A stretch of 29,376 nucleotides of DNA from Nonomuraea sp. (lineage in GTDB: Bacteria > Actinomycetota > Actinomycetes > Streptosporangiales > Streptosporangiaceae). The stretch spans positions 1 through 29,376 of the forward strand of contig JABFVJ010000219.1 of assembly GCA_013362835.1 (NCBI GenBank). Direction: 5' to 3'. Each line of letters begins with the position of its first letter. The stretch's first letter is position 1. The translations under genes and the position numbers were made by a program. Positions 17,951 to 23,925 of the stretch are shown here, piece after piece. The notes below the pieces were generated by a model, which saw only the letters and a list, made by a program, of their open reading frames with translations, searched no databases and was not told the origin of the DNA.

Positions 17951-18829
17951 TTACAATTGATCCGCCAGCGCGGCGACGAAGTCGCGTGATTCGTCCTCGT
18001 CCATGGCCGCCTGCTCCAGCAGGTCGAACACCAGCGAATACTGGAAGGCGGTCTCCTCGTCCTCGGCGAGGGTGAAGGACGGGAAGTTCTCGTAGTAGAC
18101 GACCTCGCCCGAGACGCTGCCGAGCACGGGGATCGACGGGAAACTGAGCAGCATGAAGTTGGTGATGTCGGTGGGGTGCGGCTGCTCCAGCCTGAGCACC
18201 CTGATGGCGATGTTGGGCAGGTCGCTCAGCTTCACCAGGTGACGTAACTGCTCACGCATCAGCTTGGTGTCGCCGTCGCCGAAGCGGCGGCGCAGCACCG
18301 CCTCGTCGAGCACGGCCGAGTAGCACAGCGGCGGCTCCTTCGACAGCAGCCGTTGGCGGCGCATCCTGGCCTGGATCCGGCGCTCGATCCTGCTCGGCGG
18401 CGCCAGCTCGACCGCGCGGTTGAGCAGGCCGATCCGCGTGGCGTAGTCGCGGGTCTGCAGCAGGCCGGGCAGCGAGAAGGTGTGCCAGCTCCTGACCCGG
18501 CTGGCGCCGTCCTCAAGGCCGAAGAGCTCCAGCACGGGCTCGGTCACGACGTCGGAGTAGGACTCCCACCAGCCCTTGGAGCCGCCGTGGCGGGCCAGCG
18601 CGAGCAGCAGGTCGCCGAGCTCGCCGTCGGTCCCGTAGTGCTCGAGCAGCCTGGTCACGTCTTTGGGGGACGGCGCCACCTGGCCGTTCTCCATCCGGGA
18701 GATCTTGGACGTGGACCAGCGCAGCGATTTGGCCACCTGTACGCCGTTGAGCCCCGCGCCCTCGCGTAACCGCCGTAGCTCGGCGGCGAGCTTGCGGCGG
18801 CGGAGTGTCGGATTGATTTCTCCGATCAC
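17951..18829 (-). CDS. XRE-family regulator with DUF5753 sensor domain
   Basis: DNA-binding regulator. 292 residues from the GTG at 18829, chosen because AAGGAG sits 5 nt before it; an upstream in-frame ATG at 18868 has no such site. N-terminal helix-turn-helix at about residues 13-70: LRRLREGAGLNGVQVAKSL, then WSTSKISRMENGQVAP with the recognition helix. The remaining 200 or so residues are the DUF5753 domain (WESYSDVVTEPVLELFGLEDGA near 90; SLPGLLQTRDYA near 120). Partner of the downstream DUF397 gene. This arrangement resembles WhiJ/AbaA-type pairs of Streptomyces; the ligand or signal is unknown. Confidence 0.9.
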   Translation of the reverse strand: MIGEINPTLRRRKLAAELRRLREGAGLNGVQVAKSLRWSTSKISRMENGQVAPSPKDVTRLLEHYGTDGELGDLLLALARHGGSKGWWESYSDVVTEPVLELFGLEDGASRVRSWHTFSLPGLLQTRDYATRIGLLNRAVELAPPSRIERRIQARMRRQRLLSKEPPLCYSAVLDEAVLRRRFGDGDTKLMREQLRHLVKLSDLPNIAIRVLRLEQPHPTDITNFMLLSFPSIPVLGSVSGEVVYYENFPSFTLAEDEETAFQYSLVFDLLEQAAMDEDESRDFVAALADQL

Positions 18830-19371
18830 TCGGGCTCCTTCCGAGAATTCCACGAGATATGCCCACAAAGGGCGGTGGGCAATCCTCGCCGGGAAGACCT
18901 GGTTTCGTCCCAGAAAGAGGCCGTGCCGTCATCCCGGCGGGAATTGCACGGGGTCTCCCTCTGACACACCCTCAGAGTAGCCCGCAAAGGCGGAAACGGG
19001 CGGAAAGGCGGGAGATGAAGCCAGCCGCCGCCGGGCACGCTCGTCGCCTGCGACGGATTCCCCAGGACGCATCCGAAGATCCCCGAGGCGCACGACCTCG
19101 CCGCCACGACGGGCCTGTTGTGGCGGTGGCGCGGAACTCGCCATGGCGGGCGCGATCCCCGTGATCGCCGTCCCGCCGTTCCACCGGCCCGGACCCGTCG
19201 CAGCACTGCTGATCGCGGGGGCAGTGCTCGCGGGAGGGGCCTTCCCGCCGGTACGCCGGGCCGCGAACCGCCTGGTCGTACGCCACCGGATCCAGAGGGG
19301 CGCCCGCTCCGCCAAGGAGGTGAGGCTCCACCGTCCACACCGCTGGGCGCACCCGCTCACGATCGAACCGC
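18830..19371. other. Gene-poor interval between the XRE regulator and menG
   Basis: 542 bp without a convincing intact gene. The left part (18830-18970) must hold the promoter of the XRE gene; I see no clear hexamers. Around 18980-19012 there is a short purine-rich repetitive run with repeated AAAGGCGG-like units. The right part contains the possible kinase relic listed separately. Other open frames here are Arg/Pro-rich and lack ribosome binding sites. Confidence 0.5.
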
Positions 19372-19385
19372 TCAGGCGGGCTTGA
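19143..19385 (+). pseudogene. Possible relic of a membrane sensor kinase
   Basis: An 80-codon plus-strand frame with G/C-rich third positions. Residues 20-55 or so (AALLIAGAVLAGGAFPPV, then RRAANRLVVRHR) resemble the last membrane helix and juxtamembrane QxxxNRLVYGRR segment of actinobacterial sensor histidine kinases. Nothing recognisable precedes it, the downstream kinase domain is absent, and no strong ribosome binding site is visible. It overlaps the 3' end of menG by 14 bp in convergent orientation. Resemblance is by eye only; it may be a chance frame. Confidence 0.25.
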
Positions 19386-20088
19386 ACCCCCTGTGCATGG
19401 CGACGATGCCCATCGTGAGGTTGCGCCAGGCCACCCGTTCCCAGCCGGCGTCGAGGATCTTCCGGGCCAACGTCGGCTGGTCGGGCCAGTCCCTGATCGA
19501 CTCGGCCAGGTATTCGTAGGAGTCGTCGTTGGACCCGAACACCTTGGCCACCTTCGGCAACATCCTCATCAGATATTCGCGGTAGACCAGGTCGAACGGC
19601 GCGAACGTCACGTGCGAGAACTCCAGGATCACCAGCCGGCCGCCTGGCCTGGTCACCCGCGACATCTCCCGCAGCGCCTGCGAGGTGTCGTGCACGTTGC
19701 GCAGCGCCACCGAGATCGTCACCGCGTCGAACACCTCGTCGGCGAACGGCAGCCGCATCGCGTCACCGGCCACGAACGGCACGCCCTGGCCCGACAGCGC
19801 GTTGCCGCCGTGGCGCTCGACGCCGGTGCGCAGCATGCCGAGCGAGAAGTCGGAGGCGATGGCGCGGGCGCCGAGGCGGGTGAAGGTGTCGGTGGAGGTG
19901 CCGGTGCCCGCCCCCAGGTCGAGCACGACCTCACCGGGACCCGCGTCGACGGCGGCGGCCACGGCCTTGCGCCAGAGCCTGACCTGTCCCATCGAGATCA
20001 CGTCGTTGACCAGGTCGTAACGCCGGGCGGTGCGATCGAACATCGCGGCGACCTCGTCCGGCTGCTTGTCCAACTGAGCGCGCGTCAT
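19372..20088 (-). CDS. menG: Demethylmenaquinone methyltransferase
   Basis: SAM-dependent C-methyltransferase that makes menaquinone from demethylmenaquinone (UbiE/MenG family). 238 residues from the ATG at 20088. The N-terminus [18 protein letters not shown] matches actinobacterial relatives from their first residue, so this start is preferred over the in-frame ATG at 20106, which would add six residues; neither has a clear Shine-Dalgarno. Seen: UbiE signature [18 protein letters not shown] (24-41), SAM motif [12 protein letters not shown] (55-65), [20 protein letters not shown] near 107-126 and [13 protein letters not shown] near 150. Together with the MenJ-like reductase and the polyprenyl synthase it places quinone tailoring next to complex I. 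Confidence 0.95.
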   Translation of the reverse strand: MTRAQLDKQPDEVAAMFDRTARRYDLVNDVISMGQVRLWRKAVAAAVDAGPGEVVLDLGAGTGTSTDTFTRLGARAIASDFSLGMLRTGVERHGGNALSGQGVPFVAGDAMRLPFADEVFDAVTISVALRNVHDTSQALREMSRVTRPGGRLVILEFSHVTFAPFDLVYREYLMRMLPKVAKVFGSNDDSYEYLAESIRDWPDQPTLARKILDAGWERVAWRNLTMGIVAMHRGFKPA

Positions 20089-20166
20089 GCGGAACAGCGT
20101 ACTCATGCGGGTATCGGGGTACGTCGCTGGCTTGACCAGGTATGACGGAAGAGCCCGGAGCGGATA

Positions 20167-20195
20167 TTGACGTAAAGTAGCGTCATCGCTACCGA
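20167..20195 (+). promoter_or_regulatory. Candidate promoter and operator upstream of the secreted propeller gene
   Basis: TTGACG (20167-20172), 17-nt spacer, TACCGA (20190-20195): a good -35 and a weak -10 for the plus-strand gene at 20217. The -35 and spacer contain the inverted repeat TGACG-N8-CGTCA (20168-20185), which could be a regulator site in this divergent region with menG. No experimental basis. Confidence 0.3.
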
Positions 20196-20216
20196 ACGTC
20201 TGCTAGATGTTGGTGA

Positions 20217-21422
20217 ATGCTTGCCCGTGTCGCCCTTGCGGCGATCATCGCTTCGGCCCCCGTCACGCACCCTCGCGTGGTCTCGGCCGACCCGGTCGAC
20301 AACACCCCTCACGTCCTCGACGGCATCGTCAACGCGATCGCGCTGGTCGGGAGCACCGTCGTGGTCGGCGGCTCGTTCAGCGAGGTGGCCGACGCCGCGC
20401 GCACGCGCACGCTGCGGCGGGCCAACCTGTTCGCCTACGACCTGGCGACCGGCCGCGTCCTGCCCGACTTCGCGCCCTCCGTCGCCGGCCCGGTCTACGG
20501 CCTGGCCCCCGGCGACCACGGCACCGTCTACGTCGGCGGCGCCTTCCCCGGCGTCAACAACACCCGCGCCAGGGCGCTCGCCCAGGTCCGCCTCGCCGAC
20601 GGGCAGCTCGTGCCCGGCTTCTCCCCCGGGATCGAGGGCGGCACGGTCCTGACCCTGGCCAGGAACGGTCCAAAGCTGTACGCGGGGGGCGATTTCCTCC
20701 GGCCGCGTACGGCGCTGGCGCGGCTCGACGCCGTCACGGGCGCGGCCGACCCGGGGTTCGCCATCACGCCGGGCGAGCCGCTGACGCCCAGGGTGAAGGT
20801 GCAGTCCCTCGCGCTGTCGGGCGGGCGGCTCGCGGTCGACGGCACGTTCACCACGCTGGGCGGCAGGTCGAGGCCGCAGGTCGGGCTGATCGACGTCAGC
20901 GGGCCGGTCGCGCGGGTCGCCGACTGGCGCACCGAGGCGTACGCGCCGCGCTGCGCGCAGGCGTTCCCCTCCTACGTGCGGGGCATCGACTTCTCCCCCG
21001 ACGGGGGCTACTTCGTGGTCGTCACCACCGGCGGGCCGAAGGGGCGCATGTGCGACACGGCCGCGAGGTTCGAGACGTACGCCAAGGGCACCGACATCAG
21101 GCCCACCTGGGTCAACGCCACGGGCGGCGACTCGCTCTACGCGGTGGCCGCGACCGGCTCAGCGGTCTACGTCGGCGGCCACCAGCGCTGGATGAACAAC
21201 CCGCAGGGCCGCGACTCCGCCGGCCCCGGCGCGGTGCCGCGCGAGGGCATCGCGGCGATTCATCCGCGTACGGGAAAGGCGCTCGCCTGGAATCCCGGAC
21301 GGGAGCGGGGCATCGGCGTGAAGGCATTTCTGGCACACAAGACAGGTCTACTTGTCGGTAGCGACACAACGCGACTCGGACGGGAGTACCATGCCCGGAT
21401 TGGCATGTTCCCTCTGCCCTAG
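20217..21422 (+). CDS. Secreted beta-propeller-like protein (delta-60/DUF5122-type repeats)
   Basis: 401 residues. Signal peptide: short positive start MLAR, hydrophobic VALAAIIASAPV, likely cleavage after VVSA before DP; no lipobox Cys. The mature part contains irregular blade-like repeats of about 45-60 residues, each ending in VGG-F or a variant: VVVGGSF (about 48-54), VYVGGAF (about 102-108), LYAGGDF, LAVDGTF, VYVGGHQ, typical of propellers with delta-60 or Kelch-like repeats. Two Cys (in PRCAQ and RMCDT) could form a disulfide outside the cell. No enzymatic motif is seen, so the role is unknown; binding or scaffolding at the cell surface is plausible. The start lacks a good Shine-Dalgarno. 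Its stop overlaps that of the convergent DUF4229 gene (CTAG). Confidence 0.8.
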   Translation: MLARVALAAIIASAPVTHPRVVSADPVDNTPHVLDGIVNAIALVGSTVVVGGSFSEVADAARTRTLRRANLFAYDLATGRVLPDFAPSVAGPVYGLAPGDHGTVYVGGAFPGVNNTRARALAQVRLADGQLVPGFSPGIEGGTVLTLARNGPKLYAGGDFLRPRTALARLDAVTGAADPGFAITPGEPLTPRVKVQSLALSGGRLAVDGTFTTLGGRSRPQVGLIDVSGPVARVADWRTEAYAPRCAQAFPSYVRGIDFSPDGGYFVVVTTGGPKGRMCDTAARFETYAKGTDIRPTWVNATGGDSLYAVAATGSAVYVGGHQRWMNNPQGRDSAGPGAVPREGIAAIHPRTGKALAWNPGRERGIGVKAFLAHKTGLLVGSDTTRLGREYHARIGMFPLP

Positions 21423-21637
21423 TCGTCTTGCGGCTTCGGCCGGTCGATCTTGTCGCTGAGGCGCTGACTCACGGCGTCACGCTGCTTGGACAGCAGCACG
21501 TAGCTGGCGATGCCGCTGATCACGAAAGCAGTCGCGATCAGGAACAGCGGGCTTTGCAGGCCGACCAGGTAGAGAACACCCAGGGTCACGACAAACAGGC
21601 CGATCCGCGACGCGGTGTAAACGAGAACGGGATGCAC
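21419..21637 (-). CDS. DUF4229 small membrane protein
   Basis: 72 residues: two hydrophobic segments (about 10-26 and 30-48) and a charged C-terminal tail SKQRDAVSQRLSDKIDRPKPQDD-like, rich in Lys, Arg and Asp, presumably cytoplasmic. Matches the actinobacterial DUF4229 type (two-helix integral membrane protein, function unknown). GTG start at 21637. TAACCT (-10-like, 21649-21644) ends 6 nt before the GTG and there is no Shine-Dalgarno, so the mRNA may be leaderless (inference). Its stop overlaps that of the convergent propeller gene. Confidence 0.8.
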   Translation of the reverse strand: MHPVLVYTASRIGLFVVTLGVLYLVGLQSPLFLIATAFVISGIASYVLLSKQRDAVSQRLSDKIDRPKPQDD

Positions 21638-21711
21638 ACGTCGAGGTTACTCGGACCTGCGTAGCGGTCGCTCTTCGCATCAGGCGCGAGCGCTGCTACT
21701 GTTCCCAGTTA

Positions 21712-21734
21712 GGGTGTTTCGTAAAGAAACACCC
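21712..21734. promoter_or_regulatory. Perfect 9-bp inverted repeat upstream of bldC
   Basis: GGGTGTTTC-N5-GAAACACCC in the AT-rich divergent region between the DUF4229 gene and bldC. No T-run follows on either strand, and both neighbouring genes read away from it, so an operator or 5'-UTR hairpin is more likely than a terminator. Confidence 0.6.
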
Positions 21735-21737
21735 ACG

Positions 21738-21756
21738 AGAGCCCCAAAGAGGCTCT
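21738..21756. promoter_or_regulatory. Second hairpin upstream of bldC
   Basis: AGAGCC-N7-GGCTCT, starting 3 bp after the previous inverted repeat. It is followed by the AT-rich ATCATATAACAATC, which includes TATAAC (21761-21766), a possible -10 element without a recognisable -35. The tandem arrangement suggests stacked operator or leader structures. Confidence 0.45.
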
Positions 21757-21893
21757 ATCATATAACAATCGGGCAGTCAGCTGATAACAACCCGTGATCT
21801 TTGTCGAAAACCACGGATAAATCAGGCTTCGCTCGACACACTGGTTACCTGTCCGCCCGCTGGCAGGAAGCGGGATGCGAGGGGGAGAGATTG

Positions 21894-22115
21894 GTGGAGA
21901 GTAGCAGCGAGCGTCTGCTGACCCCAGGAGAGGTTGCCGCCCTCTTCCGGGTAGACCCAAAGACGGTTACGCGCTGGGCTGCGGCAGGCCGCATCAGCAG
22001 TATCCGCACCCCCGGAGGGCACCGGCGCTTCCGCGAGTCGGAAGTGCACGCCCTTCTTCGAGGCGAGGACGTTCTCACGGCCGACAGGCCAGCAGGTGAG
22101 TCCCCGCGCGTCTGA
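21894..22115 (+). CDS. bldC: BldC-family MerR-like DNA-binding regulator
   Basis: Small developmental regulator: a single winged helix-turn-helix of MerR type without effector domain. 73 residues from the GTG at 21894, chosen because GGGGGAG lies 6-7 nt upstream and relatives are 65-75 residues; the frame is open to an ATG at 21801. The core is nearly identical to Streptomyces BldC: LLTPGEVAALFRVDPKTVTRW (about 8-28) then RISSIRTPGGHRRFRESEV (33-51). The C-terminal 20 residues are variable. BldC controls entry into development in Streptomyces and binds direct repeats cooperatively (established knowledge). The gene stands alone between a structured upstream region and a strong hairpin. Confidence 0.94.
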   Translation: MESSSERLLTPGEVAALFRVDPKTVTRWAAAGRISSIRTPGGHRRFRESEVHALLRGEDVLTADRPAGESPRV

Positions 22116-22128
22116 CGTTCCGTCTAGT

Positions 22129-22158
22129 CGGTGATCCTGCGAACCGCCAGGATCACCG
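22129..22158 (+). terminator. Terminator after bldC
   Basis: CGGTGATCCTG-N8-CAGGATCACCG, an 11-bp perfect stem beginning 14 bp after the bldC stop. It lacks a strong T-run, as is common in high-GC actinomycetes. It may also act on convergent transcription from 22283. Confidence 0.8.
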
Positions 22159-22176
22159 CTGGCGGGGCCCCCATCC

Positions 22177-22195
22177 GCCTCACCTCCGGTGAGGC
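22177..22195. terminator. Second hairpin in the convergent interval
   Basis: GCCTCACC-N3-GGTGAGGC, an 8-bp perfect stem with a 3-nt loop. It lies between the bldC terminator and the end of the convergent minus-strand gene, and probably serves as a bidirectional terminator. The palindrome AGCACGCGTGCT follows at 22200-22211. Confidence 0.55.
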
Positions 22196-22282
22196 CACGA
22201 GCACGCGTGCTTCCGGGCCAACTTCCGAACGGCGAGCACGGGGCGGCGCCAACCGCCGACCGTGGCTGGCGCCCGTCCTTCT

Positions 22283-22525
22283 CTAGCCGTCTTCCTGTCC
22301 GGCCTTGAACGCCAGGAACTCGCGCTCCAGATCGTCGTTCTCCTCTTCCCAGCGGCGCCGGCGCTCGGCCGCCTCCTCCTCGGTCAGCGACTCGGGCAGC
22401 AAGCGTTCGTAGTCGGGATCGCCCGGCTGCACGTCCACGTACGCGTTACCGATCAGACGCCCGTCTTCGCTGGTCAGACTCTGCGGCACGCGCAGGGTCC
22501 CGTCAGCGAGCCGGATCACGTACAT
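22283..22525 (-). CDS. Small acidic hypothetical protein, partner of the metalloprotease gene
   Basis: 80 residues. N-terminal part (1-35) looks beta-rich: MYVIRLADGTLRVPQSL, GRLIGNAYVDVQPG. The second half is a highly charged helix, likely coiled coil: LTEEEAAERRRRWEEEND then DLEREFLAF. No family recognised. Starts 10 bp after the upstream metalloprotease stop, with AGGTGA (overlapping the region of that stop) 6 nt before the ATG, so the two are very likely cotranscribed. A role as inhibitor, adaptor or substrate of the protease is speculation. Confidence 0.75.
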   Translation of the reverse strand: MYVIRLADGTLRVPQSLTSEDGRLIGNAYVDVQPGDPDYERLLPESLTEEEAAERRRRWEEENDDLEREFLAFKAGQEDG

Positions 22526-22535
22526 GGCTGATCAC

Positions 22536-23513
22536 CTAGATTCCGTAGCGCCGGTTGAAGAAGAGCATGACGTTGAGCGCCATCCGGGTGTCGCCGCCGA
22601 GCATGTCCACGAGGGCGGGACGCTGGCGGGCGGCGATGGCGGCGAAGGCGTCGGCGAAGAACTCCTTGCGGCCGAGTCCGTTGCCCTGGCGGTGGAAGGT
22701 CGAGGCCAGCTTGGGCAGCGCGGTCTCGTAGAGCCGGACGAACTCCGCCGAGTCCGACACCCATTCGCCGTGGAGCGAGTCGAGGTCGTCGATGGCGTGA
22801 CCGACCTCGTGCATCATCACGTCAGGTGTGGGCGAGGGGCGGTCGCCCACCACGATCTTGCGGTCGCCGTACGCGCCGGCGCAGATGTCCCAGGTGGCGC
22901 GGCCCGACGGGAGCGGCGCGCCGCGTAAGTAGCCCATGTCGTCGAGGTCGGGGACGCCGCCCGCGCCGACGTAGATGCCTTCGAGGCCGTCGGCCAGCAG
23001 CTCCTTCAGCCGGTCGGGCAGGCGGGCCAGGCTCTCCACGGCGCGTACGGCGTCGCGCGAGGGCGGGCCGTGCCTGGCGTCCCACTGGCGGTGCAGGACC
23101 TTCTCCAGCTTGCCGCAGTGGCGCAGGCCGTCGCCGATGGAGGGGGCCTCGGGCCGGTTGGGCTGGGCCCTCGGGGGCGCGTCGTCGAGCTCGAAGTCGT
23201 ACCAGGTGTAGCGGGGGCGTTCCGTGACGGCGGCGGGCAGCCGCTCGGCGCGTTCGCGGAGCGAGACGCCGTCCCAGGTCACCTCACGCCGCTCGCCCTG
23301 CCCCGGCCGGGCGAAGCGTTCCGGGTGCTGCTCCCGGCGCCGCTCCGCGCCGTTGAGCCGCCCGCTCGGCGCCTCGGAGCGGCTGTCCCGAGCTTGGGAC
23401 CAGAAGGAACGGTCCGCGTCCGCAGGAGCCTCGTCACGCCGCGCGAACAGGTACGACCCGCGCCGCCACCAACGGCCACGCCGATGCCGGCCCTTGTCGT
23501 GAGAAAAGGCCAT
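22536..23513 (-). CDS. Predicted zinc metalloprotease, anthrax lethal factor-like (ATLF) domain
   Basis: 325 residues, no signal peptide or membrane segment, so cytoplasmic unless secreted by another route. The first 125 residues are Arg-rich and low in structure. The C-terminal domain (about 125-325) contains HEVGH at 235-239 (zinc ligands His235 and His239, catalytic Glu236) inside VMMHEVGHAIDDL, and KEFFADAFAAI at 283-293, whose Glu284 fits the third ligand position of the ATLF/gluzincin-like family. IYVGAGGVPDLDDMGYLRG (180-198) and the strand RKIVVGD (218-224) before the active site also fit this fold. AGGGG lies 5 nt before the ATG. The substrate is unknown. Assignment rests on motif pattern. 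Confidence 0.72.
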   Translation of the reverse strand: MAFSHDKGRHRRGRWWRRGSYLFARRDEAPADADRSFWSQARDSRSEAPSGRLNGAERRREQHPERFARPGQGERREVTWDGVSLRERAERLPAAVTERPRYTWYDFELDDAPPRAQPNRPEAPSIGDGLRHCGKLEKVLHRQWDARHGPPSRDAVRAVESLARLPDRLKELLADGLEGIYVGAGGVPDLDDMGYLRGAPLPSGRATWDICAGAYGDRKIVVGDRPSPTPDVMMHEVGHAIDDLDSLHGEWVSDSAEFVRLYETALPKLASTFHRQGNGLGRKEFFADAFAAIAARQRPALVDMLGGDTRMALNVMLFFNRRYGI

Positions 23514-23637
23514 CGCACCCCTTCACGCCGCGTCTACCCAGAACCGGGTTCCACCGTACGACGACGATCTTCCCTAGTCATCCGAAACGGGACATCGTCC
23601 GACACGATCAGGTCGCCGCATGGCTTACAGTTCGGGC

Positions 23638-23925
23638 ATGGCAGGTGTTCTGATCGGCCTGGCGTTGCTGGCCTTCTGGCTCTTCTCACTGTTCGACGTC
23701 ATCACCGCGCCCGAGGAAGAGGTCAGGAACGTACCAAAGGCGCTGTGGATCCTCATTGTCGTGCTGATCCCGCTGCTCGGCGGCCTGATCTGGATGTTGC
23801 GCGGCCGGCCCAAGGTCGTGCGCGACCCGTGGCCGGTGCCTCCGGGCCCGGGCATGCCGAAGGGCCCCGACGACGACCCCGACTTCCTGAAGGACCTCGA
23901 CAAGCGGATGCGCGGCGAGGACTAA
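23638..23925 (+). CDS. PLDc_N-type small membrane protein
   Basis: 95 residues from the ATG at 23638 (101 from the in-frame ATG at 23620). Two membrane helices: VLIGLALLAFWLFSLF (about 4-19) and ALWILIVVLIPLLGGLIWML (about 35-54), separated by FDVITAPEEEVRNVPK. This is the phospholipase D-nuclease N-terminal (PLDc_N) pattern, found alone in many actinobacterial proteins of unknown function. The tail is Pro/Asp/Gly-rich. TACAGT (23626-23631) lies 6 nt before the second ATG and no Shine-Dalgarno precedes it, which suggests a leaderless transcript starting there; the first ATG has only a weak AGG. Its stop overlaps the ccsB stop in convergent orientation (CTAA). Confidence 0.82.
   Translation: MAGVLIGLALLAFWLFSLFDVITAPEEEVRNVPKALWILIVVLIPLLGGLIWMLRGRPKVVRDPWPVPPGPGMPKGPDDDPDFLKDLDKRMRGED

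Noticed and set aside
18859..19164. Plus-strand open frame upstream of the possible kinase relic
   Set aside because: Arg/Pro-rich, no recognisable domain and no ribosome binding site; overlaps the start region of the XRE gene.
21712..21734. bldC upstream palindrome as a second Rex operator
   Set aside because: Arms read TGTTTC/GAAACA with a 5-nt spacer rather than TGTGAA/TTCACA with a 4-nt spacer.
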